NCBI GenBank assembly: GCA_020426505.1
Contig: JAGQPX010000029.1
Location: forward strand, 1 to 60,496
Source of the DNA: Planctomycetaceae bacterium
GTDB taxonomy: Bacteria > Planctomycetota > Planctomycetia > Planctomycetales > Planctomycetaceae
Length of the DNA: 60,496 nt
Reading direction: 5' to 3'
Both the position numbers and the translations under genes were made by a program. The notes beneath the pieces are model-generated. The model did no database searches, was not told the origin of the DNA, and saw nothing but the letters and a program-made list of their open reading frames with translations. This document shows positions 7,892 through 17,448 of this stretch, in pieces (within the stretch, counting starts at the first letter, position 1; every line of letters begins with the position of its first letter).

Positions 7892-8620
7892 TCACGCCTG
7901 ACCCAGAACACACTGGAGAGATTGCACAATTCCGTGAAGGGATTCACCTGGCGACCATCGATCATCACGGAACAGTCCTTGGTTCAGTTCGAGTTCAATG
8001 CCCCAGTAACGGGAGGGAGCGTAGTGACTGCGTAAGGCGGTTGTCAGGCCATCGGAAGTGCCACGGTAAGGGCGGTTGCGATGGATTCTAAGATTTGGCA
8101 GAGATCGTTGGAGATGTCGCTGCCATGAGATGCAGAAGGCCGATTCTTCCTTTCGACGCGGGTCAAACAGGAGTCCGATTCCGGTCGTGCGTGGCTGATC
8201 GTTCCAGACCGGTGTGAACGTGTGCACTGAGATGTGGAGCACGCATTCTCGCTTCGCGTGAGCCGCAGCAATTGCGGCGACCACTTTCTGTCGGTAGGGA
8301 TGATAGTATCGGTCAATCAAACGCTGTTGCTCTGCGTGAGTCAGTTGAATTGACCATTCGGAGAACAATTGGGGATGGCCGATCGACCGATTCAATTCGA
8401 TCAGCAGTCGCGACGTGCGGGACGAGATGAGTGGGGCGTCGAAACATCGTTGCAATCGACGTGCGAGTGGAAGGGAGCCGGGGTCCCATCCGCGATGACT
8501 TGCCAATGCCGCGCGGGCTGAGTCATTGTCGAACAGATGCTGATACTGAGCGGGGATCGAGTTGCCGCCGTGCTCGCAGGTCAACAAGAGAGACAGACGT
8601 CCTTTCCGCAGAGCAGTCAT
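7892..8620 (-). CDS. N-formylglutamate amidohydrolase-like enzyme
   Basis: The 242-residue protein carries the family blocks in order: LLLTCEHGGNSIP near the N-terminus, SRTSRLLIELNRSIGHP, VLHISVHTFTPVWND, GIGLLFDPRR and GIELELNQGL. The EHGG and H-x-x-x-H-x-F-x-P elements are the metal-site signatures of the FGase family (PF05013), zinc-dependent amidohydrolases that release glutamate or similar amino acids. In this setting it may cleave the amide product made by the two ligases encoded just upstream; histidine degradation genes are absent. The start overlaps the stop of the GCS2 gene by 4 bp (8617-8620), so the two are translationally coupled. Confidence 0.87.
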   Translation of the reverse strand: MTALRKGRLSLLLTCEHGGNSIPAQYQHLFDNDSARAALASHRGWDPGSLPLARRLQRCFDAPLISSRTSRLLIELNRSIGHPQLFSEWSIQLTHAEQQRLIDRYYHPYRQKVVAAIAAAHAKRECVLHISVHTFTPVWNDQPRTTGIGLLFDPRRKEESAFCISWQRHLQRSLPNLRIHRNRPYRGTSDGLTTALRSHYAPSRYWGIELELNQGLFRDDRWSPGESLHGIVQSLQCVLGQA

Positions 8621-9867
8621 CGAAACTGTGTCCCGGTCGCCAGACAGTTTGCCAATTGCTCGTACACTCCACGAAGCTCCTCACGCGACGGACTCTCCGG
8701 GAGCCGTTTGACGATGCGACGCGCGAGCGGACCTTCGTTCAAAATGACATCGATCGCGGAGTGCCTTCTCGTGAAGTCGTGATCGGTCTGCGTGATCGAC
8801 TCGCACAGATGTCTCCAAAGTTCGCTCAGAGTCAGCCTGGACTCTGACATGCCGAAGTGACGCAACAGTTCGGGGGAGTCGATGACCGCGAGTTCGGCAT
8901 CACGAATTGCCGCCAGGAAGACTCGTTCCAACGGATCAATCGGGATGGCCTTTTGCGTATCAATGTCGGTCCAGGTCTGCTCAACGAGAAGCTTCAGTAC
9001 ACCAATCACTGCGGCAGCGATCGCAAGGTCAGCGAGTGGACATTCCTGGACATCGATGACTCGAATCTCAATCGTACCCCGTGAGAAGCGGGCGATCGCG
9101 CCGCGGGCGTTCAGGAATTCGTGCCTCAGCACACCATCCGGGTCATGAGGAGCGATCTCGGTGAACATTGGCTCAAAGATCCTCTCTTCGTAGGTCGCTT
9201 CGTCAAACGCCGGTTCCGGGATCACGCGACCTGCAACACTGGGGATGCGTCGCGAGTTGTTGCGATAGACGTCAAGGCGAGAGTCGAGCAGCCCGGTCGG
9301 TTTTGCATCCATGAACGGCGACGACGCCGCGAGTGCCGGGAGCAGCGGGAGGATCAACCGGACGGCTGCTTGCAGTTTCCCAAACTCCTGATCATTCGCG
9401 AACGGCAGGTTGATGTGCATGCTTTGCAGGTTGGCCCAGCCGTGCCCCCGGCAGTCGAAGATGCGGTTGAATGTCTCATAGATCTCTCCAGACTCGTGGG
9501 GCCATAACACCATTTCGGCATGCGGGTCCATCCAGGGATGCATGGCCGTAGGGAGCAGACAGGCTCCGTGCGGTGCCAGTCGTCGATTGACTTGTTCGAC
9601 GTGCTGCTGAAACTTTGCAGCCAAGTCATCGACCGTGAGGGCCGGCCCGTCGGTTTTCAATTCGATGACGTGAGCCACCAATTCGTTCGACCAGGCGATG
9701 TCGCCGAATTCGAGGTCACTGACGACAGCCCCGGCTTCATCACGGAGGACCGATTCTGCGATTGGCCGCACATCGAGCGACTCAGCGTCGACGATCATAT
9801 ACTCCAGCTCAATGCCGACGGCCTCGAAGAGTCGTCTCCGCGGTGGGCAATCAACAGAATCAGTCAT
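8617..9867 (-). CDS. GCS2-family carboxylate-amine ligase (glutamate-cysteine ligase-like)
   Basis: The 416-residue protein is of the YbdK/GCS2 type. GIELEYMIVD near the N-terminus provides the metal/ATP-binding Glu pair of the glutamine-synthetase-like fold. WANLQSMHINLPF matches the conserved strand holding the substrate site, and FSRGTIEIRVIDVQECPLAD is the C-terminal R-x-E-x-R block. GCS2 proteins join an amino-acid carboxylate to an amine with ATP. True glutathione synthesis is unproven, since no gshB partner is present. The gene overlaps its neighbours by 4 bp on each side (9864-9867 and 8617-8620), which fixes it within the RLAN ligase/amidohydrolase operon. Confidence 0.9.
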   Translation of the reverse strand: MTDSVDCPPRRRLFEAVGIELEYMIVDAESLDVRPIAESVLRDEAGAVVSDLEFGDIAWSNELVAHVIELKTDGPALTVDDLAAKFQQHVEQVNRRLAPHGACLLPTAMHPWMDPHAEMVLWPHESGEIYETFNRIFDCRGHGWANLQSMHINLPFANDQEFGKLQAAVRLILPLLPALAASSPFMDAKPTGLLDSRLDVYRNNSRRIPSVAGRVIPEPAFDEATYEERIFEPMFTEIAPHDPDGVLRHEFLNARGAIARFSRGTIEIRVIDVQECPLADLAIAAAVIGVLKLLVEQTWTDIDTQKAIPIDPLERVFLAAIRDAELAVIDSPELLRHFGMSESRLTLSELWRHLCESITQTDHDFTRRHSAIDVILNEGPLARRIVKRLPESPSREELRGVYEQLANCLATGTQFR

Positions 9868-11339
9868 CGGTAGTCCGAAATGGCGGCCTTCTGGGATTCA
9901 ATGCGGCGAAGGAACGACTCCATCACCCGGCGATACAACTCGTCGCGAAGAATGCTGTCCTCGCAACCCGCATCAAGATTGGGGTTGTCATTCACCTCGA
10001 TCACGTAGAATTTTCCGTCCGACTCCTTGACGTCGACGCCGTACAAGCCGTCGCCAATCAGTCCGGCAGCCTTCTGAGCGATTTGGACAGCCTTCCGTGG
10101 TGCCAGTTCGATGGGAATGGTTTCAGATTTCCCATATCGTCCCCGGCCTTCCCGCTCCTGTTGAATGATTTGCCAGTGACCTGGAGCCATGTAGTACTTG
10201 CAGGCGAAGAAAGGGCGGTTGTCGAGGAGGCCAATGCGCCAATCGTACGTCGTCGGCAGGAACTCCTGAGCGACGAGCAACTCGGATTCGGCGAAGAACT
10301 CTGTGAGCTTCTCGTCCAGTTCCTCTGCCGTCGTCACTTTCTCGACCCCGCGCGAGAAGGAGCTGTCCGGCTTCTTGATCACACAAGGCAATCCCAGTGT
10401 GGGAATGATTTCGTCGGCGTTCGCCTTGTGTACGACCAGGGTCCGAGGAGTCGGGATCTTCTGCCGGGTCAGCAGTTCGGCGAGATAGACTTTGTTGGTG
10501 CAGCGGGCGATGGAGGTTGGCGAGTCGATGACCGGCATGCCTTCCCGCTCTGCACGTTGGGCAAACCGATAGGTGAAATGGTTGACGAACGTCGTTGCCC
10601 GAATGAACAGTGCGTCATACTCCATCAGCGAACCGTAATCGTCGCGAGTGATCAGTTCGGCAGCGATTCCCAACTGTCCGGCCGCCTTAATGAATTTCTT
10701 GAGAGCCACAGGTTCCGAAGGGGAATTCTCACCTTCCTCAGGGTTGTGGAGGATTGCCAGGTCATACCGCATCCGTGACGACTTCCCCTTCGAGACGGAG
10801 CGGCCGGAGAAGTGCCGCGTCGCTTGTTCGGTCACGAATGGCCAGTGACTCTCTGGCACGTCGCTGGTTGCAATCGCCTTGACACTTCGCATCTGCCAGT
10901 GGCCGTTCTTCACGAACTTCACCCGCAGCAGCGGCGCCTGGAAGATGTTGAAGAGATGTTTGGCGAGTCTGTCGTACCGCTTGGCGAGGTTGCGACCGAA
11001 GTAGATACTGAGAGTGAACGAATCCGACTGAATCGGAACGAGTGAAAGCTCGATCTCTTCTTCCAGCTCTCCGGCGGCGTAACGCACCATGGCCGGAGAT
11101 TTCAGGTCTTGCAGGGCGTTTATCCCCGGAAGCGGCTTGTGACCGCGGGCTTCAGCCAGAAGCGAGACATAGTACCCCGTGCTCTGGTACTTGTACGAAC
11201 GGCAGAGATTGAACACCTTGACGTGACGGCGCGCCGAGAAATCCGGTTCCGTGAGATAGGTCCAGGCATCGACCACTTCCACATTGGGGATGTCGATCGG
11301 CCAATCTGTCGCGTGATCAGAGACGATGAGTGCGGGCAT
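9864..11339 (-). CDS. RimK-like ATP-grasp ligase with RLAN N-terminal domain
   Basis: The 491-residue protein starts MPALIVSDHATDWPIDIPNV. This is the typical opening of the RLAN (RimK-like ATP-grasp N-terminal) domain, which is why the ATG at 11339 is chosen over 11375. Residues 1 to about 160 form RLAN. The ATP-grasp part carries LPCVIKKPDSSFSRGVEKV, QEFLPTTYDWRIGLL and the metal-binding YVIEVNDNPNLDAG (E-x-N-x-N-P). The family forms amide bonds between an amino acid, commonly glutamate, and a peptide or small molecule. It overlaps the C39-like gene by 23 bp upstream and the GCS2 gene by 4 bp downstream. The acceptor is unknown. Confidence 0.92.
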   Translation of the reverse strand: MPALIVSDHATDWPIDIPNVEVVDAWTYLTEPDFSARRHVKVFNLCRSYKYQSTGYYVSLLAEARGHKPLPGINALQDLKSPAMVRYAAGELEEEIELSLVPIQSDSFTLSIYFGRNLAKRYDRLAKHLFNIFQAPLLRVKFVKNGHWQMRSVKAIATSDVPESHWPFVTEQATRHFSGRSVSKGKSSRMRYDLAILHNPEEGENSPSEPVALKKFIKAAGQLGIAAELITRDDYGSLMEYDALFIRATTFVNHFTYRFAQRAEREGMPVIDSPTSIARCTNKVYLAELLTRQKIPTPRTLVVHKANADEIIPTLGLPCVIKKPDSSFSRGVEKVTTAEELDEKLTEFFAESELLVAQEFLPTTYDWRIGLLDNRPFFACKYYMAPGHWQIIQQEREGRGRYGKSETIPIELAPRKAVQIAQKAAGLIGDGLYGVDVKESDGKFYVIEVNDNPNLDAGCEDSILRDELYRRVMESFLRRIESQKAAISDYR

Positions 11340-12087
11340 TTGTGTCGACTTCCTCCGTTGAGCGACTGGGTTCAATCAGCAGCAGGTTTGCATCAAAAGT
11401 CACGATCCCCAGCATGATCGCTGCAAACGCGCGATCAATATTCACTGCATACAGGTGACTGCCATCGAACGGATTCGATTCCAGAGGATCCGCCACGAGG
11501 ACCGTCTTGTCGACCGCGTTGTATCCGTACAACACCACGAAATGACCGCAGGGATAACCACGCACATCGTCCGGTGCACTCGTTCGTCCATTCACGGGAG
11601 GGACTAACGACACCTCGCGCGGTTCACCGTAGAGGAAGGTGGAACTTAACCCGGTAATGATAGGGACTTTCTGCTCCAGCGAGGCACGGATCAAGTCGAT
11701 TGTCAACACGTCCATGTTGATCTCACCGCCCAGGTCGAGAAACTCGACGTAAGCATCCGTTGCCTCATTCAGTCGAGCAGAGTTCTTGGCTGCGCGTTGC
11801 TGCAACAGCTTCGCCCGGAGGTCGACGTTGGAGTCTCCGAACCATGTCGGGTCGAAGACCTGCAGATTGAACGTGCAGATGCGGGCTCGATACCCTCTTC
11901 TCAGGGCGTGATTGCCGAGAAAGACCGCAAGCGTGCCTCCCTGTTCGAGCTGTCCGACTTCCCCAATAACATCGTCCAGCGGCAGCGATTCGCCGAAGTA
12001 ACGATAGACCGAGTGCAGACAAGTCGGTCCACACGTCGAATCGTTCGGTTGAGGGAGGATCTCAAAAGTGAGACGGTGATCGGTCAT
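11317..12087 (-). CDS. C39-like papain-fold peptidase or transpeptidase
   Basis: The 256-residue protein starts MTDHRLTFEILPQPNDSTCG. The nucleophile region QPNDSTCGPTCLHSVYRYFG (Cys19) is the Cys-Gly-Pro-x-Cys block of C39-type peptidases. The His is in YPCGHFVVLYGYN and the third residue in VLVADPLES. No signal peptide, membrane span or ABC domain is attached, unlike bacteriocin exporters, so it should work in the cytoplasm. The first gene of the overlapping amidoligase set, it runs 23 bp into the ATP-grasp gene. It may trim or hydrolyse the ligase product. The reading frame extends to 12198, but the ATG at 12087 fits the domain boundary. Confidence 0.85.
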   Translation of the reverse strand: MTDHRLTFEILPQPNDSTCGPTCLHSVYRYFGESLPLDDVIGEVGQLEQGGTLAVFLGNHALRRGYRARICTFNLQVFDPTWFGDSNVDLRAKLLQQRAAKNSARLNEATDAYVEFLDLGGEINMDVLTIDLIRASLEQKVPIITGLSSTFLYGEPREVSLVPPVNGRTSAPDDVRGYPCGHFVVLYGYNAVDKTVLVADPLESNPFDGSHLYAVNIDRAFAAIMLGIVTFDANLLLIEPSRSTEEVDTNARTHRL

Positions 12088-12194
12088 TTCAATCTCGGGA
12101 GCGTGGACGCCCGCGTCAACGCTGTCGCGCCGAATTCTACCGGGTTCCATTGCCCTGTCGATGCCATTCGGATGCAAAATGTGGGGAGGTCCTG

Positions 12195-13037
12195 TCACAA
12201 CTCATGATCCAGATGAGGAGTGAGACGTTGCTCCGGTGCCCCCGACTCAACTTGAAGATATCGGTTGCGCAGCCTGCGATATCTCCATTCCAGGAGCAGA
12301 ATGATGATGAGGACAAGGGCGACTCCCCCGTACTTGACAAGTGGGTGATTCTTGTCGAGGTGTTCGCCGATGACTTCCGCCGTCATCAGCATGATCCCGT
12401 CTCCGACTAGACTGCCGAGGACGATGCCGATAAATGTCATCACCCGACCAAGCCCCAGCAGGCGACCAAAAATGGAGCCGCCGATGCTTCCCGTGGCTGC
12501 CAACGGAAAGGAGACAAACATGACAAGTCCCAGAAATGTCATCCGGCGAATCCACGGTTGGTGACTCAGGATGAACTGTCCGTCGTACATCAGAATTCGA
12601 ATTTTCGGTCCCAGCCAGGGGATCTGAAACAGGAAGCCAAGGTGGAACGCAAGGACAGACGCGGTTGCCACATCAAGATAGAAAACCATCGCAAACAACT
12701 CGAAAGAACTCATGTCACTGGCGACGGACGCCACATCGGGGTCGGCTCCCCCCAGAATGATGAAGCGGCCGAATAACCACAGTGATGCAAGGGCCATCAT
12801 CACGAGACGATGCAGGTAGCCCCAGCCTGCCACAAATCCGATGAAACCCAGCAATATCGCTGTGACAACGAGAGGACCGAAGAGTGTTGTTGCCCAGAAC
12901 ACCGGATGTTCTCCGCGAAAGTCCAAGTGGACATCTTGAAGGTCCACGTTGTGATCCCGACTGTGCATCTGTTCTGTTCTTCGAGCAGGAGTTTCCCCGA
13001 GAGGGGTGATTCGCGTCGTTCTTGAGTTGGTCGACAA
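12195..13037 (-). CDS. Small multidrug export-family membrane protein
   Basis: The 280-residue protein has about six hydrophobic spans. Its C-terminal core (MFVSFPLAATGSIGGSIFG, then LGRVMTFIGIVLGSLVGDGI) has the P-L-x-x-T-G-x-x-G-G pattern of the Sm_multidrug_ex family (PF06695), which is DedA-like in layout. The transported substrate is not known for this group. The listed start is a TTG 12 bp after the upstream permease stop, with a purine-rich GAGAGAG ahead of it. An ATG at 12968 is an equally possible start. The gene lies 107 bp before the C39-like gene, within a long same-strand series. Confidence 0.72.
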   Translation of the reverse strand: MSTNSRTTRITPLGETPARRTEQMHSRDHNVDLQDVHLDFRGEHPVFWATTLFGPLVVTAILLGFIGFVAGWGYLHRLVMMALASLWLFGRFIILGGADPDVASVASDMSSFELFAMVFYLDVATASVLAFHLGFLFQIPWLGPKIRILMYDGQFILSHQPWIRRMTFLGLVMFVSFPLAATGSIGGSIFGRLLGLGRVMTFIGIVLGSLVGDGIMLMTAEVIGEHLDKNHPLVKYGGVALVLIIILLLEWRYRRLRNRYLQVESGAPEQRLTPHLDHEL

Positions 13038-13049
13038 GTGGGATCTCTC

Positions 13050-14855
13050 TCACCTGACCGGCGCAAAGGGCCAGATGAGCGGAATCAGGATGAGGCAGAT
13101 CGTCATGATTAACAGGTCGAGTGGGATGCCAAAACGGAGGTAATCGGAAAACCGGTACCCTCCCGGGCCGTAGACCATGAGATTGGTCTGATACCCAATG
13201 GGCGTTGCAAAGCCGGCCGATGCGGCCATCATCACTGCCATCGCAAACGGCATCGGACTAAGTCCAAGTGAAGCGGCTGACGCGATCCCGATGGGGAACA
13301 CCAGCACGGCTGCGGCATTGTTGGTAATCAGTTCCGTAAACAGCATTGTTGTCAGATAGACCGCTCCGAGCACCAGATAGGGTTCTCCTCCGGCCCAGCC
13401 GATCATGGCGTTTGCAATCGCCAGCGCTGCACCGCTTCGGTCGAGCGTCAGTCCGACGCCCAGCGAACCTCCAATCACCAGCAGGACGGACCAGTCGATG
13501 CTCTTGTGAGCCTCACTCACCGAGCAGCACCCCGTGACGATCATGAGCGCTGCGGCCAGCAACGACGCCGTCACCATCTCCAGCCACTCCATGGATGCCA
13601 CGATGACCAGACAGGCCAGAATGGCAATCGCAACGTTTGCCCGGTTGTGACGCACTGAGGTCGAGTTTTCAACACCGCTGATGAGATAGAAGTCGGGCGA
13701 ATCTTGCAATTCCTTCACAAACGACGGACGGGCTTCGAGGAGCAACGTATCCCCGGCCTGAAGCACGATGTCTCCAATGCGACCGGAGATGCGACGCCCA
13801 CTTCTCGCGACGGCGACCACGGCCGCATCGTAGACGGTGCGGAAGTGACCATCGCGGATACTGCTGCCCACCAGCGGGCAACGGTCGGAAACGACAACCT
13901 CGATCAGCGACCTCTCCCGTTGGCCGGAAGACAACTGAAACGAGGGATCGACCGCCGGTGCCAATCCTCGAAGCCTCTGGAGCTCGACGGTCGATTCAAC
14001 GCTGCCCACGAAGATGAGTCGGTCTCCTGATCGAAGTCGTTCCTGCGGGCTAACGGCAGCGAGGACTTCCCCATGCCGATCGATCTCGATGAGGAACAAT
14101 CCCGGCAGGTGCCGCAACCCGGCCTGTTCGATGGATTGTCCGACCATGGGGCTTTGCTGCGGCACCAGCATTTCCACTGAGTATTCCCGAGGATCGTCAG
14201 CTCGATTGATGCCCGGTTGTCGATCGGGCAACAGCCACTTCTGAGCCACCAGAATGTAGATCAGTCCGGCAAGACAGCAGGGAATGCCCACCCACGCCGG
14301 CTCGAACAAGGTCAAGCTCCCTAAATCCGTCTGTTTGGCGATCAGACCGCTGACGACCAGATTCGTGCTGGTGCCGATCAGAGTGCACAATCCTCCCAAT
14401 GTCGCGGCAACCGTGAGAGGCATATAGAGCTTGGACGGGCTGATTCCGGTCCTCCGGCACAGGTCGCTGACGATCGGGAGGAACATCGCCACCACGGGCG
14501 TATTGTTGAGGAATGCGCTGAAGCCGGCGATGGGGAAAATGAGCCGGGCCTGCGCTGCGGGAATCGACGTCTCTGTGCGTCCCATCATGGGGCGCGCGAA
14601 CCGTGTCATGGCACCGGTCCGGACCAGCCCAGCAACGACCACGAACAGTGCGCCAACCGTCACCACAGCAGGGTTCGCCAGACCGGCGAGCGATTCGCCC
14701 GCAGATGGCAAGCGTTCGCTGCCGCTCACCTCGCGAACCACCAACAGGCACAACAGGACGCTCAGGACCAGCAGGTCCGGTGGTCCCCAGTTGCGGGCCA
14801 GTCCGACCAGCATCACGACGACAGCCGCTACAGAAAGCCATGCCTCCCAGGTCAT
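13050..14855 (-). CDS. SLC13-family permease with two central TrkA-C domains
   Basis: The 601-residue protein has two membrane halves (about 1-200 and 405-601) separated by soluble modules. The first half carries FSAFLNNTPVVAMFLPIV and TLIGTSTNLVVSGL, the second ELITNNAAAVLVFPIG and ATPIGYQTNLMVYGPGGY. These are the paired NTP and G-T/Q-x-x-N-L hairpins of the DASS/SLC13 ion-transporter superfamily. Two TrkA-C-like domains lie in the middle (about 217-300 and 315-395), each with a hydrophobic strand ending in LRSGDRLIFVG or LQAGDTLLLEA. Members move anions such as sulfate or dicarboxylates with Na+; the substrate here is open. Confidence 0.9.
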   Translation of the reverse strand: MTWEAWLSVAAVVVMLVGLARNWGPPDLLVLSVLLCLLVVREVSGSERLPSAGESLAGLANPAVVTVGALFVVVAGLVRTGAMTRFARPMMGRTETSIPAAQARLIFPIAGFSAFLNNTPVVAMFLPIVSDLCRRTGISPSKLYMPLTVAATLGGLCTLIGTSTNLVVSGLIAKQTDLGSLTLFEPAWVGIPCCLAGLIYILVAQKWLLPDRQPGINRADDPREYSVEMLVPQQSPMVGQSIEQAGLRHLPGLFLIEIDRHGEVLAAVSPQERLRSGDRLIFVGSVESTVELQRLRGLAPAVDPSFQLSSGQRERSLIEVVVSDRCPLVGSSIRDGHFRTVYDAAVVAVARSGRRISGRIGDIVLQAGDTLLLEARPSFVKELQDSPDFYLISGVENSTSVRHNRANVAIAILACLVIVASMEWLEMVTASLLAAALMIVTGCCSVSEAHKSIDWSVLLVIGGSLGVGLTLDRSGAALAIANAMIGWAGGEPYLVLGAVYLTTMLFTELITNNAAAVLVFPIGIASAASLGLSPMPFAMAVMMAASAGFATPIGYQTNLMVYGPGGYRFSDYLRFGIPLDLLIMTICLILIPLIWPFAPVR

Positions 14856-14928
14856 GTGGCATCATCTCCTGATTGACTGAAAGGCATCTCAGACACCTGA
14901 TGTGATGAATTCTGTAGAGGCGCTGTGA

Positions 14929-16032
14929 TCACGGTTGTCGTCTGAATGACCGCACGACAAGCACGGCCAATGTGATGAGCGTCAATGGCAGGGCGAAGCC
15001 CAACATTACAAGCTTGAAGATCGGCAAGGCGTCGCTTCGAGTGGTCAGCATGATCAATGTAGCTGTGTAGGCAACGTAGTAACCCAGAAACAGCGCTCCC
15101 TCCCAACGGGCGATCCGATGGCCGGTGAAGAAGATCGGCAGACACGCTCCCGCCACTGCGGTCATGACGGGGATGTCGAAATCGATCGCCTGTTGTGCCA
15201 CCGGCACTCCCTGCGGGGAAACGAGCGCCGAAAGGCCAAGCACGCCGAGTATGTTGAACAGGTTGCTGCCGACCACGTTGCCCACCGCGATGTCTCGTTC
15301 GCCGCGCATGGCCGCAACGAGGGATGTTGCCAACTCGGGAAGTGACGTCCCGCCGGCCACGATCGTCAGCCCGATCACCAGCTCGCTGACGCCGAAATCC
15401 CTCGCCAGGACCGTTGCGCTCTCCACTAGCCATCGCGCTCCCAGCACGAGCAACACAAGACCGACGGCAATCAGCAGCAACTGCCACGACAGGCCGCGCC
15501 AACTCAGTGGTTTATCGGTACTCAAAGAATCGGAGTTCTCTTGTGAACCGAACGCTTCGGCATACTCCTCCCGGACAGCGGCCGATTCCCTTCGCCCCGC
15601 GATGATGCACCATGAGGTGTACCCCAGGAGCCCGGCGAACAACATCCCCCCTTCCACACGATCGACCTGACGATCGAGGCTCAATAGCCAGGTGAGGAGC
15701 GAGACACCGATCATCAGCGGGACATCGAACCGCACGAGCTTCTGATCGACAACGAGCGGGACGATCAAGGCCGACAGCCCCAGGATGAGAAGCACGTTGA
15801 AATTGTTGCTGCCCACGACATTGCCGATGGCGAGATCAGCCTTTCCGCTCAGCGACGATGCGACCGAGACCGCCATTTCGGGCGCACTTGTCCCGAACGC
15901 CACGACGGTCAATCCCACAATCAGAGGGGAGATGCCGATGAAGGCCGCCAGCCGTGACGAGCCGCGCACGAGCAGTTCCGCACCGAAGACCAGGGCGATC
16001 AGTCCGCCAAGCAAGAGAAGAGATGTCGTCAT
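14929..16032 (-). CDS. CaCA-family sodium/calcium exchanger
   Basis: The 367-residue protein starts MTTSLLLLGGLIALVFGAEL. Two alpha-repeats are clear: VVAFGTSAPEMAVSVAS with GNVVGSNNFN, and IVAGGTSLPELATSLVAA with GNVVGSNLFN. They are arranged in the inverted duplication typical of YrbG-like Ca2+/cation antiporters with about ten membrane spans. The acidic loop between the halves (REEYAEAFGSQENSD) fits the cytoplasmic linker. It should exchange Na+ or H+ for Ca2+ across the inner membrane. The frame is open to 16101, but the ATG at 16032, 4 bp after the upstream MFS stop, matches the family start and suggests co-translation. Confidence 0.9.
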   Translation of the reverse strand: MTTSLLLLGGLIALVFGAELLVRGSSRLAAFIGISPLIVGLTVVAFGTSAPEMAVSVASSLSGKADLAIGNVVGSNNFNVLLILGLSALIVPLVVDQKLVRFDVPLMIGVSLLTWLLSLDRQVDRVEGGMLFAGLLGYTSWCIIAGRRESAAVREEYAEAFGSQENSDSLSTDKPLSWRGLSWQLLLIAVGLVLLVLGARWLVESATVLARDFGVSELVIGLTIVAGGTSLPELATSLVAAMRGERDIAVGNVVGSNLFNILGVLGLSALVSPQGVPVAQQAIDFDIPVMTAVAGACLPIFFTGHRIARWEGALFLGYYVAYTATLIMLTTRSDALPIFKLVMLGFALPLTLITLAVLVVRSFRRQP

Positions 16033-16036
16033 GCAA

Positions 16037-17368
16037 TCACTCCGTCGAGACCTCAGGCGGCGGTTCCGGAAGCCAGAAGCAGGCAATCGAGCCGATGGCA
16101 TACGCGGTCAGCGCAACACACCCTGCCGCCAACGCCGTCGATTTGTCAGGCATGAATGGCGTGAGCGTGGTCGTCGCCAGTGCCGCCGAGGTCCCGATCA
16201 TACGCCCGCCGATGTTGGCCGCGAAGCTCTCACCCGTTCCCCGTAGATGCACCGGATAAACACGAGGCAGATAGTTGCCCCAAAAACTGAACTGGGCGAT
16301 CGTCAACAGACCGGCCGCAAAGATGCCCCATTTCAGCAGCTCCAGGTTATCCTGAGCAGGAAAGAAATAGACGAGTGGAATCAGAATCAATCCGGGAATC
16401 TGAAACAGTCGCATCAGGAGACGACGACTCACGATCCAGACCGCGCACACCGCCAGCACGAAGCGACCGACCAGCCCTCCAATCTCCTGATAGAAGTTCA
16501 CCTGGGCAGCCGTCTGCTGTTCGATCTTCTTTTGAGCGGGGACCGGCTTACCGGCTGTCAGTTGTTTCACCTCCGGAAGCGAGGGAACAATGCGTGGTGT
16601 GTGCTGGAGTGCGCCGAACGCAGCTCCGTAACTGCATGCGAACATGATCGTCGTCACGATCGTTGTGCGGCGAAATTCCGGCGAAAACAGAGCTGCCACG
16701 CTGGGCCGCTGCAAGGTCCCCTGAATCTTCTTCCGCTCCCACTCCGGAGACTCCGGGAGGAACGGGCGAATCACAATCAAGGGAAGAGCGGGAATGACGC
16801 CGGAGATCAGCGTGTATCGCCACGCCTCATGTCCCCCCTGAATGGCGGGGAGCAAGTCCCCATACTGGAGTGCCAGGACGTTGGCTCCGGTGACCAGCAA
16901 TCCTCCCAGTGATGAAAACGCTTGCGTGAAGCCGAGCACCGCCTCTCGCTGTTTCGGATCGGGAAACAACTCCGCCAGCCATGCCACCGCTGCAACGAAC
17001 TCGACGCAAACTCCAACGAAGGTCGTGCAGCGCAGCACCAGCAGCATCTCGATGGATGTCGAGAATCCTGCCGCACAAGCGGAGAATGCATACAACAGAA
17101 TGCTCCCCACCAACACCCGTCGACGCCCCCACAGGTCTGTGAGATAGCCGCCGAGCAAACCGAAGACACCGCCGACCATCGCCGGGACAAAGAACAACAG
17201 TCCCACCCAATGTTCAAACTCCGGTGTCCCCGGACTGGCCCCCACCAGTTCCTGAAGAGCCGGTCTCACGATCAACGGGAGCATCAGCAGTTCGTAGATG
17301 TCAAAGGCAAAACCGATCGATGCGATCACACAGATCAGCCATTGGGTCCGCGTGAATTGGAGCTTCAT
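16037..17368 (-). CDS. MFS transporter (sugar/metabolite-type)
   Basis: The 443-residue protein starts MKLQFTRTQWLICVIASIGFAFDIYELL. About twelve spans are present. The A-like motif GGYLTDLWGRRRVLVGSIL lies between TM2 and TM3, and there is a PESPEW block after TM6, as in the metabolite:H+ symporter group. A 40-50-residue polar insert (VKQLTAGKPVPAQKKIEQQ) sits near TM7. The GAAGA-type purine tract just before the ATG at 17368 supports that start over the one at 17452. It is followed 4 bp later by the CaCA gene. The substrate is not predictable. Confidence 0.87.
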   Translation of the reverse strand: MKLQFTRTQWLICVIASIGFAFDIYELLMLPLIVRPALQELVGASPGTPEFEHWVGLLFFVPAMVGGVFGLLGGYLTDLWGRRRVLVGSILLYAFSACAAGFSTSIEMLLVLRCTTFVGVCVEFVAAVAWLAELFPDPKQREAVLGFTQAFSSLGGLLVTGANVLALQYGDLLPAIQGGHEAWRYTLISGVIPALPLIVIRPFLPESPEWERKKIQGTLQRPSVAALFSPEFRRTTIVTTIMFACSYGAAFGALQHTPRIVPSLPEVKQLTAGKPVPAQKKIEQQTAAQVNFYQEIGGLVGRFVLAVCAVWIVSRRLLMRLFQIPGLILIPLVYFFPAQDNLELLKWGIFAAGLLTIAQFSFWGNYLPRVYPVHLRGTGESFAANIGGRMIGTSAALATTTLTPFMPDKSTALAAGCVALTAYAIGSIACFWLPEPPPEVSTE

Positions 17369-17448
17369 TTCTTCGTTCTTCGATAGGTCAGGGATACACG
17401 CATTGTCGCGACGGCAACCCCGGTCGTTGGGTTGGCTCCGGCTACCAA

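Noticed and set aside
9762..10778. Plus-strand open frame of 338 codons
   Set aside because: Antisense shadow of the ATP-grasp ligase and GCS2 genes, a common effect in high-GC DNA.
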